64,000 bases of DNA from assembly GCF_020687505.1 (NCBI RefSeq), contig NZ_JAJEQT010000010.1; one strand, 5' to 3'. A program made the translations under genes and the position numbers. Origin of the DNA: Coprococcus_C hominis (GTDB lineage: Bacteria; Bacillota; Clostridia; Lachnospirales; Lachnospiraceae). The notes under the pieces are model-generated. The model saw nothing but the letters and a program-made list of their open reading frames with translations, made no database searches and was not told the origin of the DNA. Positions within the stretch are counted from its first letter, which is position 1; every line of letters begins with the position of its first letter. Below are positions 16,285 through 25,224 of this stretch, piece by piece.

Positions 16285-18317
16285 ATTTCAAGGTGATCAA
16301 ACAACTGTATAAGAAAGAAATATTAGACGTCCTCCGGGATAAAAAGACGATCATTATGATGGTGATCGTGCCACTTTTGATCTATCCGCTGATGTTTGTT
16401 GGCGGTATGGTCATGATGTCAAAAGTGACAACACAGATGGATACACAGACATATGAAATTGCGGTTGATTTTATGGATACGAATCCGGAGCTCGTCGAGA
16501 TGTTTCTGCATCCGGATGATGACACGCTGCATTTCAAACTGTGCGATCTGAATGTCATGGATGCAGATATTTCGATGATCCTGCGGGGAGAAAAGATCAA
16601 TGCGATCGTATATGAAAATGAAGATGGAACTGGATATAATATCGCGTATCTGTCCTCGGTTACGAATTCCAGCTATGCGGAACAGAAGGTGAGACAGGTG
16701 CTCTCAGCGTATTCGGATTCCCTGACGAATCAGAGTCTGGAGGCGGCAGGATTAGACCCGGATACGGTGTTACATCCATTTGAGGTAGAGGACGACGACC
16801 GCGCGAGTACTGAGGAGACGACCGGAAGTCTGCTCGGTGTGATCGTGCCATTTATGCTTGTTGTGAGTCTTCTGATGGGAACGATGTACCCGGCGATCGA
16901 CACGACAGCCGGAGAGCGGGAGCGCGGAACGCTTGAGACGATATTGACGCTGCCGGTCACGAATCAGGAACTGATCTTCAGTAAATTCCTGACCGTTGGA
17001 ACGATTGGCGTGGCATCTGCTTTGTTAAATGTCCTTTCGATGGGCGGAATTGGTGTATATCTGTACAAACTGGCGGCGCAGACGACCAGTATGGTTTCGA
17101 AAATACAGGTGTCAAAATTCGTTCCGGCAATCTTAGTCTGCTGCCTGTGTATTCTTGCTTTTGCAGTTTTGATCAGTGCGCTTTCCATGTGTTTCTGCGT
17201 ATTTGCAAAGACCTACAAGGAGGCAAATAATTATATTACGCCGCTTATGCTGCTTGTGATGTTTGCATCATTTATTGGGTTTATGCCAAATGTCACACTT
17301 ACCCGGAATATGGCACTTGTTCCGGTTGCCAATATCTGTCTGCTGATCCGGGATCTGCTGGCGTTTAAGTTCAGTTTTTCATCGATTACGATTGTGCTGT
17401 TCAGCAATGTAGCATACGGAATTATTGCAGTGCTTGTGCTTGGAAAGCTCTACAACAGTGAAGCGATTTTGTTTGGCGATGGAACTGGAAATGTGCAGAT
17501 TTTTGAACGCCGAAGCAATATGATCAAGGGTGGTGTCCCATCGGTTGGAGATGCCTGTCTGGTACTGCCGGTCGTGCTTGTGCTGATGATCTATGCCGGC
17601 GGTTTTGCCAGTGCGAAGAGTATGCTTGTTGGATTGCTTGTCACACAGGGCATTGTCGGTGGGGTTCCGCTTCTGACGGCGTGGTATACAAAGAAGGATA
17701 TGCGAAAGACATTTCGCATCCGGCTTTGTCGTCCGGGATTTCTGTTTGGCGGACTTGTGCTGATGATGGGAACAATTCTGGTAGGTATGCTCCTGACAAG
17801 CATCACAAGCATGTTGTTCCCGGAGAGCGCGGAGAGTATGACAGGATCTATGGAAGCGATCTATTCATATGGATATGGAGTCTGTCTGCTGCTAATTGCT
17901 CTGCTTCCGGCGGTGTGCGAGGAGCTTTTGTTCCGGGGATTTCTGTTATCTTCGCTGGAGCATACGATGAAGAAACGGGCGGCAATCCTGACGGCTGCGA
18001 TCGTGTTCGGACTGTATCATATGAATTTGGTGCAGACACCGACGACAGCACTGATTGGTATGGCACTCTGCTATGTGGCAGTACAGTCGGAGAGTTTGCT
18101 GCCAGGCATGCTCATGCATTTTTTCAACAATGCATTGTCCGTGACAGCTGGATTTTATCCGAAACAGATTGCACGTATCCTGCCGATTTTTTCAGAGAAT
18201 GGTGTGCCGGCTCTGGTGTTGATTGTCGGCGGAGTCGGGCTGTGTGTGCTCGGCGTATATATAATAAAACGCTCGAAAAATAAGGCGTTTCCGGTTGAGT
18301 CAGATGCCCGTTTGTGA
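16281..18317 (+). CDS. NatB-type ABC permease fused to a CPBP intramembrane protease domain
   Basis: 678 residues. Residues 1-400 form an ABC-2/NatB permease: one span at about 22-42, a large external domain, then a block of spans with TTAGERERGTLETILTLPVT near 212, typical of the family. Residues ~440-670 are a CPBP (CAAX protease-like) domain with the motif CEELLFRGFL near 547 (EExxxR) and FGLYHMNL near 576 (FxxxH), so the glutamate and histidine metal ligands are retained. Such fusions occur in Firmicutes. The domain may process a peptide moved by, or protecting against, the transporter's substrate, but that is inference. Cotranscribed with the ATPase gene. Confidence 0.9.
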   Translation: MNFKVIKQLYKKEILDVLRDKKTIIMMVIVPLLIYPLMFVGGMVMMSKVTTQMDTQTYEIAVDFMDTNPELVEMFLHPDDDTLHFKLCDLNVMDADISMILRGEKINAIVYENEDGTGYNIAYLSSVTNSSYAEQKVRQVLSAYSDSLTNQSLEAAGLDPDTVLHPFEVEDDDRASTEETTGSLLGVIVPFMLVVSLLMGTMYPAIDTTAGERERGTLETILTLPVTNQELIFSKFLTVGTIGVASALLNVLSMGGIGVYLYKLAAQTTSMVSKIQVSKFVPAILVCCLCILAFAVLISALSMCFCVFAKTYKEANNYITPLMLLVMFASFIGFMPNVTLTRNMALVPVANICLLIRDLLAFKFSFSSITIVLFSNVAYGIIAVLVLGKLYNSEAILFGDGTGNVQIFERRSNMIKGGVPSVGDACLVLPVVLVLMIYAGGFASAKSMLVGLLVTQGIVGGVPLLTAWYTKKDMRKTFRIRLCRPGFLFGGLVLMMGTILVGMLLTSITSMLFPESAESMTGSMEAIYSYGYGVCLLLIALLPAVCEELLFRGFLLSSLEHTMKKRAAILTAAIVFGLYHMNLVQTPTTALIGMALCYVAVQSESLLPGMLMHFFNNALSVTAGFYPKQIARILPIFSENGVPALVLIVGGVGLCVLGVYIIKRSKNKAFPVESDARL

Positions 18318-18350
18318 TATGATAGGAAGTAGGTTAAGAAAGGTTCACCA

Positions 18351-19346
18351 ATGAGTATGGAACAGCAGAAAAAAAGAGATTATGAGATATACTGGCCACA
18401 TGTGATACTGGTTGGCGCCATTGCACTCGTGCTTGTCCTGATCGGTGTAGTCATAGGTGTCAATATCGGAAAAAGCAAGAAATATAAGCCGGTTCCTGTG
18501 ACGGGACAAGGGTATACATGGACATTGCAACCGGGCGCAGAAGCGCAGATGATCTACACGAACTTCTGGCAGTTTGCGAAAGCCAGTTATGTGTTGGTTG
18601 GCGATATTCCGAATTGTGAATTTTATAAGATTGTAAAGGAAGTGCCGCGCAACGATTTCCAGACAGATAATTTCTACATGGAGGACGGCGACAGCACGAT
18701 CATGGCATACCATGCCGGAGATGGCAGCCGGCTGTCTGAACTTGCTGTGGATGTGTCTTCCTATCAGGCAGAACTGGATTGGGATGCGTTGAAGCAGGCA
18801 GGCGTTACAATCGCATTTATCCGGGTTGGATACCGGGGCTATGGCTCGGAAGGCAAACTGGTGGCAGATGAGATGTTTCAGACGCATATAGAGGGCGCCA
18901 AAGCAGCCGGAATCAAGGTAGGAATTTATTTTTACAGCCAGGCGATCAGCTACGAGGAAGGTGTGGAGGAAGCACAGTTTGCGCTGAATCTGGCATCTGC
19001 ATATACGCTCGATATGCCGGTTGTGATTGATACAGAGGAGGTCTATGCGGACGGAGCGAGAACCGCTGACCTCTCTAATGATGCACGGACGGATGGTGTT
19101 GTCGGATTCTGCGAGACCGTGAAGAGCGCAGGCCACACACCGATGATTTATTCGAACCGGAACTGGTTTGTACAGAAGCTGGATATGACAAGACTGGGAG
19201 ATTATAAGCTGTGGCTGGCACATTATGCGAATCAGCCGGATTTCCCATATCTGTATTCTGGCTGGCAGTATACAGGAACTGGCACGATCGCAGGAATCGG
19301 ACAGGAACTGGATTTGAATGTATGGATGGAAGGTAGTGTTTATTAG
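18351..19346 (+). CDS. Membrane-anchored GH25 lysozyme
   Basis: 331-residue muramidase expected to cleave MurNAc-GlcNAc bonds in peptidoglycan. A single membrane span at about 20-40 (ILVGAIALVLVLIGVVIGV) gives an N-in, catalytic-domain-out topology. The GH25 domain runs from about 125 to 325, with the conserved start AVDVSSYQAELDW, IAFIRVGYRGYG, KVGIYFYSQA, and the acid patch PVVIDTEE. Start at 18351 follows AAAGG by seven bases. The next gene (GGDEF/EAL) begins about 15 bases downstream and may be cotranscribed. Likely cell-wall remodelling. Confidence 0.9.
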   Translation: MSMEQQKKRDYEIYWPHVILVGAIALVLVLIGVVIGVNIGKSKKYKPVPVTGQGYTWTLQPGAEAQMIYTNFWQFAKASYVLVGDIPNCEFYKIVKEVPRNDFQTDNFYMEDGDSTIMAYHAGDGSRLSELAVDVSSYQAELDWDALKQAGVTIAFIRVGYRGYGSEGKLVADEMFQTHIEGAKAAGIKVGIYFYSQAISYEEGVEEAQFALNLASAYTLDMPVVIDTEEVYADGARTADLSNDARTDGVVGFCETVKSAGHTPMIYSNRNWFVQKLDMTRLGDYKLWLAHYANQPDFPYLYSGWQYTGTGTIAGIGQELDLNVWMEGSVY

Positions 19347-19361
19347 GAACGGGGAGTGCCT

Positions 19362-21275
19362 ATGTTGAATTGGGATCTGGCATATGATTATGCGGCGATT
19401 TATCTGTTGCTTATTATAATCATATGGTATTTTCATGAAAAAAGAATACCGCTTGCGAGTCACCGGACATTTTTAGTGGCACTTGCCGCAGTCTTTGTCT
19501 CAACGGGACTGGAGATCGTCAGCACGAAGCTGGCACAAATGTCCGGCACGGAAGGAAATGCTGGATTCTGGGTGACAAGCACCTTGCAGCATCTGGCGCT
19601 GAATGCGATTCCACTGCTGTTTGCATACTACGTGCTGCAGATCGTACATATCAATGCAAAGCAGATGCTGCATGCCAAATGGATGCTGGCATTGTGTGGC
19701 GTGGTTGATGTGGCTGCACTGGTGACGAATCCATATACCCATTGGGTATACGAGGCGGAAGGCTGGCAGTATACCTATGACTATGGAGTGCTGGTGCTGA
19801 TCACGGTTGCGATAGCTGCAATTGTGGCAAGCTCGGTCGTGGCATTGCACCGGGTGAATCATACATTGTTTGCCAAGGCAATGGTTGTACTGTTTCATAT
19901 GCTGCTTGTTGTGTTAGCGGTCTTTTTGCAGTTAAAAACACATGTATTGCTGTTGAATTTTGTGACAGCAACGGTCTGTCTGACGATTTATTATTATCTG
20001 CAGAATCCAAATGCGGTCATTGATACGGTGACAAAGCAGTTTAACCGGCGTTTTTTTGGCGAATATCTGCACACCTTTTTTATTAACGAAAAACCATTTG
20101 GAATCGTAGTCGTTGCGATGGATGATTTCAAGTTTATCAATAAGACCTATGGCGTTGAAAATGGAGATAATCTGCTTCGGCAGATCGGCGCTTTCATGGA
20201 GACGCTTCCATTTGCCAAGACGGTGTTCCGTCTGGGCGCAGACCAGTTCTGTATCGTGTTATACAAGGATCTGGATCAGATTGACGCGGTGGCACAGACG
20301 GTACATGAGCGGTTCCGCCATCCGTGGTACAGTGAGAATCAGGCAGGCATTATGATGTCTGCATCCATCTGTTGTGTGAATTGTCCGACAGATGCGTCTG
20401 CATATGGACAGCTGGTCGAGGTTATGGATTACTCTATGTCAATGGCGAAGCGGTTGCAGAAGGGTAGAATCACGTATGCAAAGGATTACGATTTAGGCAA
20501 GATCAAACAGGACAAAGCGTTTGAAAAGGCGGTCAAGCAGGCACTCGACCGGGATGAGCTGATGGTATATTATCAGCCGATCTTCTCGGTGGAGAAGGGC
20601 GTTTATAACTCCGCTGAAGCACTGGTACGCTTGCATGATGAAGAACTTGGCTGGATATCACCGGAGGATTTCATCCCGATCGCGGAGCGGAACGGTATGA
20701 TTATTGAGATGGGAGAAGTGATTCTGGATAAGGTGTGCCGGTTTATTCATGATTTCAAGCTGGCGCAGACGACGGTAGAGTACATCGAGGTCAATATCAG
20801 TCCGGTGCAGCTGATGCAGCAGCATTTTTCAGACCGGGTAAAACAGATCATGGAAAAATACGATGTGCGTCCGAATCAGATTAACATTGAGATTACGGAG
20901 ACTGCGACCATCAGTATGGCGGATACGGTCAATGCAAATATCATGGATCTCGTACAGTATGGAATTAAATTCTCTCTGGATGATTACGGCTCTGGCTATG
21001 CGAATATTGATTATATCAACCATATGCCATTTTCAATCATCAAACTGGATAAGTATATTATCTGGGATGCATTTAAGAGCACGAAAGCTGGAATTACGTT
21101 GAAGCATACGATCGGTATGCTGAATGAATTAGAGTTACATATCGTGGCAGAGGGCGTGGAGACCGCGGAGATGCGCGATCACCTTGCCGACATTGGCTGC
21201 CATTTTATGCAGGGGTGGTATTACAGTAAGGCTGTATCCGATCAGGATTTCATCCGTTTGATCGAGATGCAGTAG
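19362..21275 (+). CDS. 7TM-GGDEF-EAL cyclic-di-GMP protein, probably a phosphodiesterase
   Basis: About 637 residues. Seven hydrophobic spans occupy residues 1-205, a 7TM sensory module. The GGDEF domain (about 210-370) has the signature replaced by GADQF, so cyclase activity is unlikely. The EAL domain (385-635) keeps EALVRL, the NISPVQL asparagine, EITET, DDYGSGYA, IKLDK, AEGVET and QGWYY, so it should hydrolyse c-di-GMP. The start at 19362 (ATG) is five bases from GGGGAG; a GTG two codons upstream sits on the SD itself. It follows the lysozyme gene closely and ends one base from the convergent ATPase gene. Confidence 0.9.
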   Translation: MLNWDLAYDYAAIYLLLIIIIWYFHEKRIPLASHRTFLVALAAVFVSTGLEIVSTKLAQMSGTEGNAGFWVTSTLQHLALNAIPLLFAYYVLQIVHINAKQMLHAKWMLALCGVVDVAALVTNPYTHWVYEAEGWQYTYDYGVLVLITVAIAAIVASSVVALHRVNHTLFAKAMVVLFHMLLVVLAVFLQLKTHVLLLNFVTATVCLTIYYYLQNPNAVIDTVTKQFNRRFFGEYLHTFFINEKPFGIVVVAMDDFKFINKTYGVENGDNLLRQIGAFMETLPFAKTVFRLGADQFCIVLYKDLDQIDAVAQTVHERFRHPWYSENQAGIMMSASICCVNCPTDASAYGQLVEVMDYSMSMAKRLQKGRITYAKDYDLGKIKQDKAFEKAVKQALDRDELMVYYQPIFSVEKGVYNSAEALVRLHDEELGWISPEDFIPIAERNGMIIEMGEVILDKVCRFIHDFKLAQTTVEYIEVNISPVQLMQQHFSDRVKQIMEKYDVRPNQINIEITETATISMADTVNANIMDLVQYGIKFSLDDYGSGYANIDYINHMPFSIIKLDKYIIWDAFKSTKAGITLKHTIGMLNELELHIVAEGVETAEMRDHLADIGCHFMQGWYYSKAVSDQDFIRLIEMQ

Positions 21276-21276
21276 C

Positions 21277-22548
21277 TTACATGTTCCACAGACCGTAAGC
21301 TGGGATATTCAAGGTGTCTCCATCGAGAGACACCTGATTGAAGCTTACTTTCACTGCAATGTTTGTATTTGAATTTTTACTTCGGAATGTCTTAATATTC
21401 TGTGCCTTTGAATTCGGGACGAAACGGATATCGACCGGAACCGGGGCATCTTCTCCTTCATAGACAAACGGAACGCGCGCGGTTGCGCCGGATACCCAAT
21501 AGTACAGATAAGGAATCTTGGAGCTTAACTCCTGGAAGATAAACTGCTCTGCAATCGCACCACATTTTTCTGCCAGGATATCGTTCACATCAATCTCCTC
21601 GTTCATAGGAAGTCCATAAGCGGCACGGAGCAGACCGTGATCGATGAAGAACAGCTCAAAGGATTTGTAATCAACATGCTCTTCCAAAGGAAGATTTCCA
21701 GATGTCAGACGTGGCAGTTTCCGGGCGATTCCGAGGTTGCATAAAGCCTGTGCTGCTTCAGCGTATTCCCGGCTGCGTGCATTGGAATCGACGGATTTGT
21801 ACATGAATTTCTTATTCTCACGGGCAAGCTGCTCTGGGATACTCCGGAAGATGCGCTTGCATCGCTGGTAGAGTGCGACCGGGTAAGTCTGTTTCATAAG
21901 CTGGACATAGTCTTCCAACAGTGCCTCCTGCATCGGACGGATGATGGACAGATCCCGGTTCTTCAGATACGCATGGACTACGCCCGGCATACCGCCAACT
22001 AACAGGTATTCCCGGAGCATAGAGGTGATTGCGCCGATTTCAAGATTGGTAAGCGGCGTGTCCTTATGCTTTGAAATTGCATCTATGAAAGGATGTGCCT
22101 TGCTTGCAATCATATATTCTTCAAAGGTCATCGGACGCATGCGGAAGATCTCAAAAACGTCCGGGTGACTGTATTCAAACTCTGTAAATTCCATCGAGGA
22201 TGCGATCAGACAGATGGTGTAATCTGGATGATTCTTGCGGAAAGCATAGAAAAATTCCGCGCAGTCCGGCACTGCCTGTACCTCGTCAAAGATAAAAATA
22301 CAATCTGATGCGTCTCCAAACGGAAAACGTTGAGACAGCAGCAGATCCAGATTGGAATCGCCGGCGATGGCATCCTGACAGGCAGAATCTTCTGCCAGAT
22401 TGATATAGCATTGCTGCTTGAAAAAGGCTGTGGCAAAATCGCGAACCGCCCATGTTTTACCGACACCCTTTGCGCCCTTTACATATAAGATTTTGCGCTT
22501 TGTCTGGTCGTACCAGTTAGCAAAGTCGTTGATGATATTCCGATACAT
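21277..22548 (-). CDS. AAA family ATPase with DUF4143 domain
   Basis: About 423 residues. Walker A GAKGVGKT is near residue 30 and Walker B IFIFDEVQ near 85 (AAA_14 type). The C-terminal half has the layout of DUF4143 proteins (SFELFFIDHGLLRAAYGL). Family members are often annotated as ATPases with a possible nuclease-like C-terminus, but their role is unsettled. The ATG at 22548 is preferred to the GTG at 22560 because GGGG lies immediately next to the GTG. It stands alone, convergent to the GGDEF/EAL gene with a one-base gap, and has no adjacent partner. Confidence 0.8.
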   Translation of the reverse strand: MYRNIINDFANWYDQTKRKILYVKGAKGVGKTWAVRDFATAFFKQQCYINLAEDSACQDAIAGDSNLDLLLSQRFPFGDASDCIFIFDEVQAVPDCAEFFYAFRKNHPDYTICLIASSMEFTEFEYSHPDVFEIFRMRPMTFEEYMIASKAHPFIDAISKHKDTPLTNLEIGAITSMLREYLLVGGMPGVVHAYLKNRDLSIIRPMQEALLEDYVQLMKQTYPVALYQRCKRIFRSIPEQLARENKKFMYKSVDSNARSREYAEAAQALCNLGIARKLPRLTSGNLPLEEHVDYKSFELFFIDHGLLRAAYGLPMNEEIDVNDILAEKCGAIAEQFIFQELSSKIPYLYYWVSGATARVPFVYEGEDAPVPVDIRFVPNSKAQNIKTFRSKNSNTNIAVKVSFNQVSLDGDTLNIPAYGLWNM

Positions 22549-22623
22549 CTGTGCATACACCCCTTTGCGTATTATATGAAAATATTTTAGTCAATAATAT
22601 AGGGAGTGTCAACAAGAATTAGG

Positions 22624-22652
22624 TTGTTTCTACCAATTAAAAATGCTATAAT
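22624..22652 (+). promoter_or_regulatory. Promoter of the AI-2E family transporter gene
   Basis: TTGTTT at 22624-22629, 17 bases, TATAAT at 22647-22652 with an upstream TGC (extended -10). Confidence 0.75.
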
Positions 22653-22690
22653 AAATCGTAATTATTGTATGAGTAGAAGGAGACAGATGC

Positions 22691-24073
22691 GTGAAAAATA
22701 AGTGGAATAAAAATATTCTTCAACTTGGGGTTATGCTTGCACTTGCTGGCTGTGCATGTATTTTGTTTGCAGAAGTCATAAAGCAGTGGAAGTCTATTTT
22801 CGGATTTCTTGGGAATGTTGTCTCTGCGATGACACCGATCATTATCGGACTTGTGATCGCATTTATGTTGAATCCAATCATGATCTATATCCGGCGTGGG
22901 CTTTCCTTTTTGATCTGTAAGATTAAGAAAGAAGCGGAATACGATAGGGTTTATAAGAAGGTGAAGGTTCCGGCTTTGATTCTGACGGTGCTTTTGTTCC
23001 TTGGATTGCTGGTTGGATTGTTGTGGCTGGTAATCCCACGTGTGTATGAGAGTCTGACAGATCTTGTGAACAGCACAGAGGATTATATCAATTCAGCTGA
23101 GGCGTGGATCAAAAAAGTATTTGCACAGAATCAGATGATTGAGGATAAGTTGTCACAGGTGCTTGATTATGCAGAAAATAATGTGTTTACGATTCTGAAG
23201 GATAAGATCATGCCGAACCTCGACACAATCGTGAAAACGCTTTCTTCCGGCGTGGTTGTCGGAATCAAGGCAGTCATGAATTTCCTGATCGGTCTGATCG
23301 TTATGATCTATCTGCTGATGAGCAAGGATGTGCTGCTGGCGCAGTGCAAGAAAGTGATCTATTGTCTGTTCTCCAAGAAGACAGGTAACAAGATCATGGA
23401 AGGATGCTCGTATGCAAATGTCGTGTTCGGCGGATTTATCAATGGTAAGATCTTAGATTCCTGTATCATTGGAATCATATGCTTTATATTTACTTCAGCC
23501 GTACACATGCGGTATGCGGTGCTGATCAGTGTGGTTGTCGGTGTGACAAATATCATTCCATTCTTCGGACCGTTTATCGGAGCGGTACCGGGTGCGTTGT
23601 TAGCACTGATGGATGATCCAATCATGTTCGTGGTATTTATCATCTGGATCATTGTATTGCAGCAGTTTGATGGCAATATCTTAGGACCATTGATCTTAGG
23701 CGATGCAACCGGAATCTCCGGTATCTGGGTATTGCTTGCAATCTTAGTGGGTGGTGATCTGTTCGGCGTGGCAGGTATGATCTTAGGTGTTCCGGTATTT
23801 GCGTGTCTGTATGCATTTTTCGCAGTACAGCTCCGGGACAAGCTGCGTGCGAAAGATTTATCTTCAGCCACAGGCGATTATATCCGCTTGAAGAAATTCG
23901 ACGAGGAGACTGGAGAGCCGATTTACCAGGAGCGCCACGATGAGCGAAAGACATTGAGGGAAAGCCGGATGAAGCAGGTGTTCCGCCGCTGGATGGAGAA
24001 GATGCATCTGAAAAAGCATGAAAATGCGACGAAGGAAGCAGAGAAAAAAGAAACAGAGAAAGACGAGAAATAA
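22691..24073 (+). CDS. AI-2E family transporter (membrane permease)
   Basis: 460 residues with about eight spans and the family motif FFGPFIGAVPGALLAL near residue 298. A long external or peripheral segment (about 105-195) follows the second pair of spans, and the C-terminus is strongly charged (KHENATKEAEKKETEKDEK). Translation starts at a GTG seven bases after AGAAGGAGA; the nearby ATG at 22687 runs into a stop after four codons. The family includes Na+/H+ antiporters and the TqsA protein; the name does not prove AI-2 export. The gene opens a cluster that continues into the CbiET-like gene after 36 bases. Confidence 0.88.
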   Translation: MKNKWNKNILQLGVMLALAGCACILFAEVIKQWKSIFGFLGNVVSAMTPIIIGLVIAFMLNPIMIYIRRGLSFLICKIKKEAEYDRVYKKVKVPALILTVLLFLGLLVGLLWLVIPRVYESLTDLVNSTEDYINSAEAWIKKVFAQNQMIEDKLSQVLDYAENNVFTILKDKIMPNLDTIVKTLSSGVVVGIKAVMNFLIGLIVMIYLLMSKDVLLAQCKKVIYCLFSKKTGNKIMEGCSYANVVFGGFINGKILDSCIIGIICFIFTSAVHMRYAVLISVVVGVTNIIPFFGPFIGAVPGALLALMDDPIMFVVFIIWIIVLQQFDGNILGPLILGDATGISGIWVLLAILVGGDLFGVAGMILGVPVFACLYAFFAVQLRDKLRAKDLSSATGDYIRLKKFDEETGEPIYQERHDERKTLRESRMKQVFRRWMEKMHLKKHENATKEAEKKETEKDEK

Positions 24074-24109
24074 AGGGTTACAAACATAGAGAGACAAGGA
24101 GGAGCGAGT

Positions 24110-25012
24110 ATGGCAAAAGGTAGTTATGCAACAAAGCAGATCTTAAACTGGATGGAGTATTTTTCAAAAGAGATGCAGGTAAGTCCGGAGAAGATCAAAC
24201 TTCTGGATATTTGTGGAAAACAGAAAAATGTAATACCGACCGTGGAAGGACACAAACGTGTGCTGATTTTTGCAGATGAATCCCATGAGGATCTGTTCTA
24301 TGATTTCTGGGAGGCAGGCTTTGGCGATTATGATATGTGGTATGCGGTTGGCATCGAGGAAGAAGGACAGGTAAAACATGTCAAGATCAAAGAGGTGATC
24401 AACCGAAAGATCACAGGCCCGACAGTAATCTTCATTCTGAATGAGAAGACAAGAGAATCGTACCGGATCGGTATGCGCAACGAGATGTTCTCGAAGGGAC
24501 CGATCAAGTATGTTGGCAAGGAAATCCGTGCCGTCATCATGAGTCTGCTCGGTGTGGATTCGCAGGATACGATCTGTTTAGTTGATGCAGAGAGTATCGC
24601 AATCGAGGCAGCTTTTGTGGCAAGTGATGGCGCAATCATCTGTGTGGAGAATGATAAGGGCGCCAAGGATACGATGGAGGATAATGTGAAGCAGTTTGGC
24701 GTGCACAACGTCCAGATCATCCCAGACTTATCCGAGGGATCTATGGCGAAGATTCCAACACCAAGACTTTCCTTTATCGTTGCGAACAAGCATCTCGAAG
24801 AAGATATTCAGAGACTGCTGAAGAAGAATCCGAAGATGCAGTTTGTCATCTATACATTGGAGTTAAATATCCTGTCTGGCATCAAGCCACTCTTTGATAA
24901 GTACGGTATCTCAAATATGGAGGTATTGCAGATCAATGTGGCAAAGACAAACAAAGATAGTATGTTTGTAAATCAACCAGCCCCTTGGCTGATTACCGGA
25001 GAGGTGTTATAA
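24110..25012 (+). CDS. Orphan CbiE/CbiT-like protein, probably not a cobalamin enzyme
   Basis: 300 residues. Residues ~45-125 resemble the C-terminal half of CbiE (ADESHEDLFYDFWEAGFGDYD). Residues ~128-290 resemble CbiT precorrin-6B methylase: KEIRAVIMSLLG, then LVDAESIAIEAAF where CbiT has a DVGAGTGSVSIE loop, then CVENDKG and FGVHNVQII. The glycine-rich SAM loop is therefore lost, and no cobalamin genes are nearby. The start ATG follows AGGAGGAGC. The stop overlaps the ATG of the next gene (TAATG). I infer a derived paralog with another function; the relation to CbiET is by motif pattern only. Confidence 0.6.
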   Translation: MAKGSYATKQILNWMEYFSKEMQVSPEKIKLLDICGKQKNVIPTVEGHKRVLIFADESHEDLFYDFWEAGFGDYDMWYAVGIEEEGQVKHVKIKEVINRKITGPTVIFILNEKTRESYRIGMRNEMFSKGPIKYVGKEIRAVIMSLLGVDSQDTICLVDAESIAIEAAFVASDGAIICVENDKGAKDTMEDNVKQFGVHNVQIIPDLSEGSMAKIPTPRLSFIVANKHLEEDIQRLLKKNPKMQFVIYTLELNILSGIKPLFDKYGISNMEVLQINVAKTNKDSMFVNQPAPWLITGEVL

Positions 25013-25197
25013 TGGCAATCGAAAATTTACCGAAGGATCCGATGATGCTCTTAAGCTTTGTGAATACGAGACTGCGTGATGACGGCATCAATCTGGACAG
25101 CTTTTGTTTACAATTCCGGACTGCAAGAGAAGATCTCGAGCAAAAACTTGCGGCTGTGGATTATAAATATGATGATAAATTAAACCGTTTCGTATAA
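25012..25197 (+). CDS. DUF4250 domain small protein
   Basis: 61 residues beginning MAIENLPKDPMMLLSFVNT and ending in a short YKYDDKLNRFV tail, the pattern of DUF4250, a family of small proteins of unknown role in Firmicutes. The ATG overlaps the upstream stop (TAATG), with AGAGGTG as SD, so it is translationally coupled to the CbiET-like gene. leuS follows after 27 bases. Confidence 0.8.
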   Translation: MAIENLPKDPMMLLSFVNTRLRDDGINLDSFCLQFRTAREDLEQKLAAVDYKYDDKLNRFV

Positions 25198-25224
25198 GAG
25201 GCGGATTTAGTAAAAGGAGACATT

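Noticed and set aside
18345..19463. 372-codon minus-strand frame opposite the lysozyme gene
   Set aside because: Composition rich in Cys, His, Arg and Ile as in antisense shadows; the plus strand encodes a clear GH25 enzyme.
21312..21327. Hairpin with arms AGGTGTCTC/GAGACACCT, considered as a terminator for the GGDEF/EAL gene
   Set aside because: No T run follows on either strand and it lies in the coding end of the ATPase gene.
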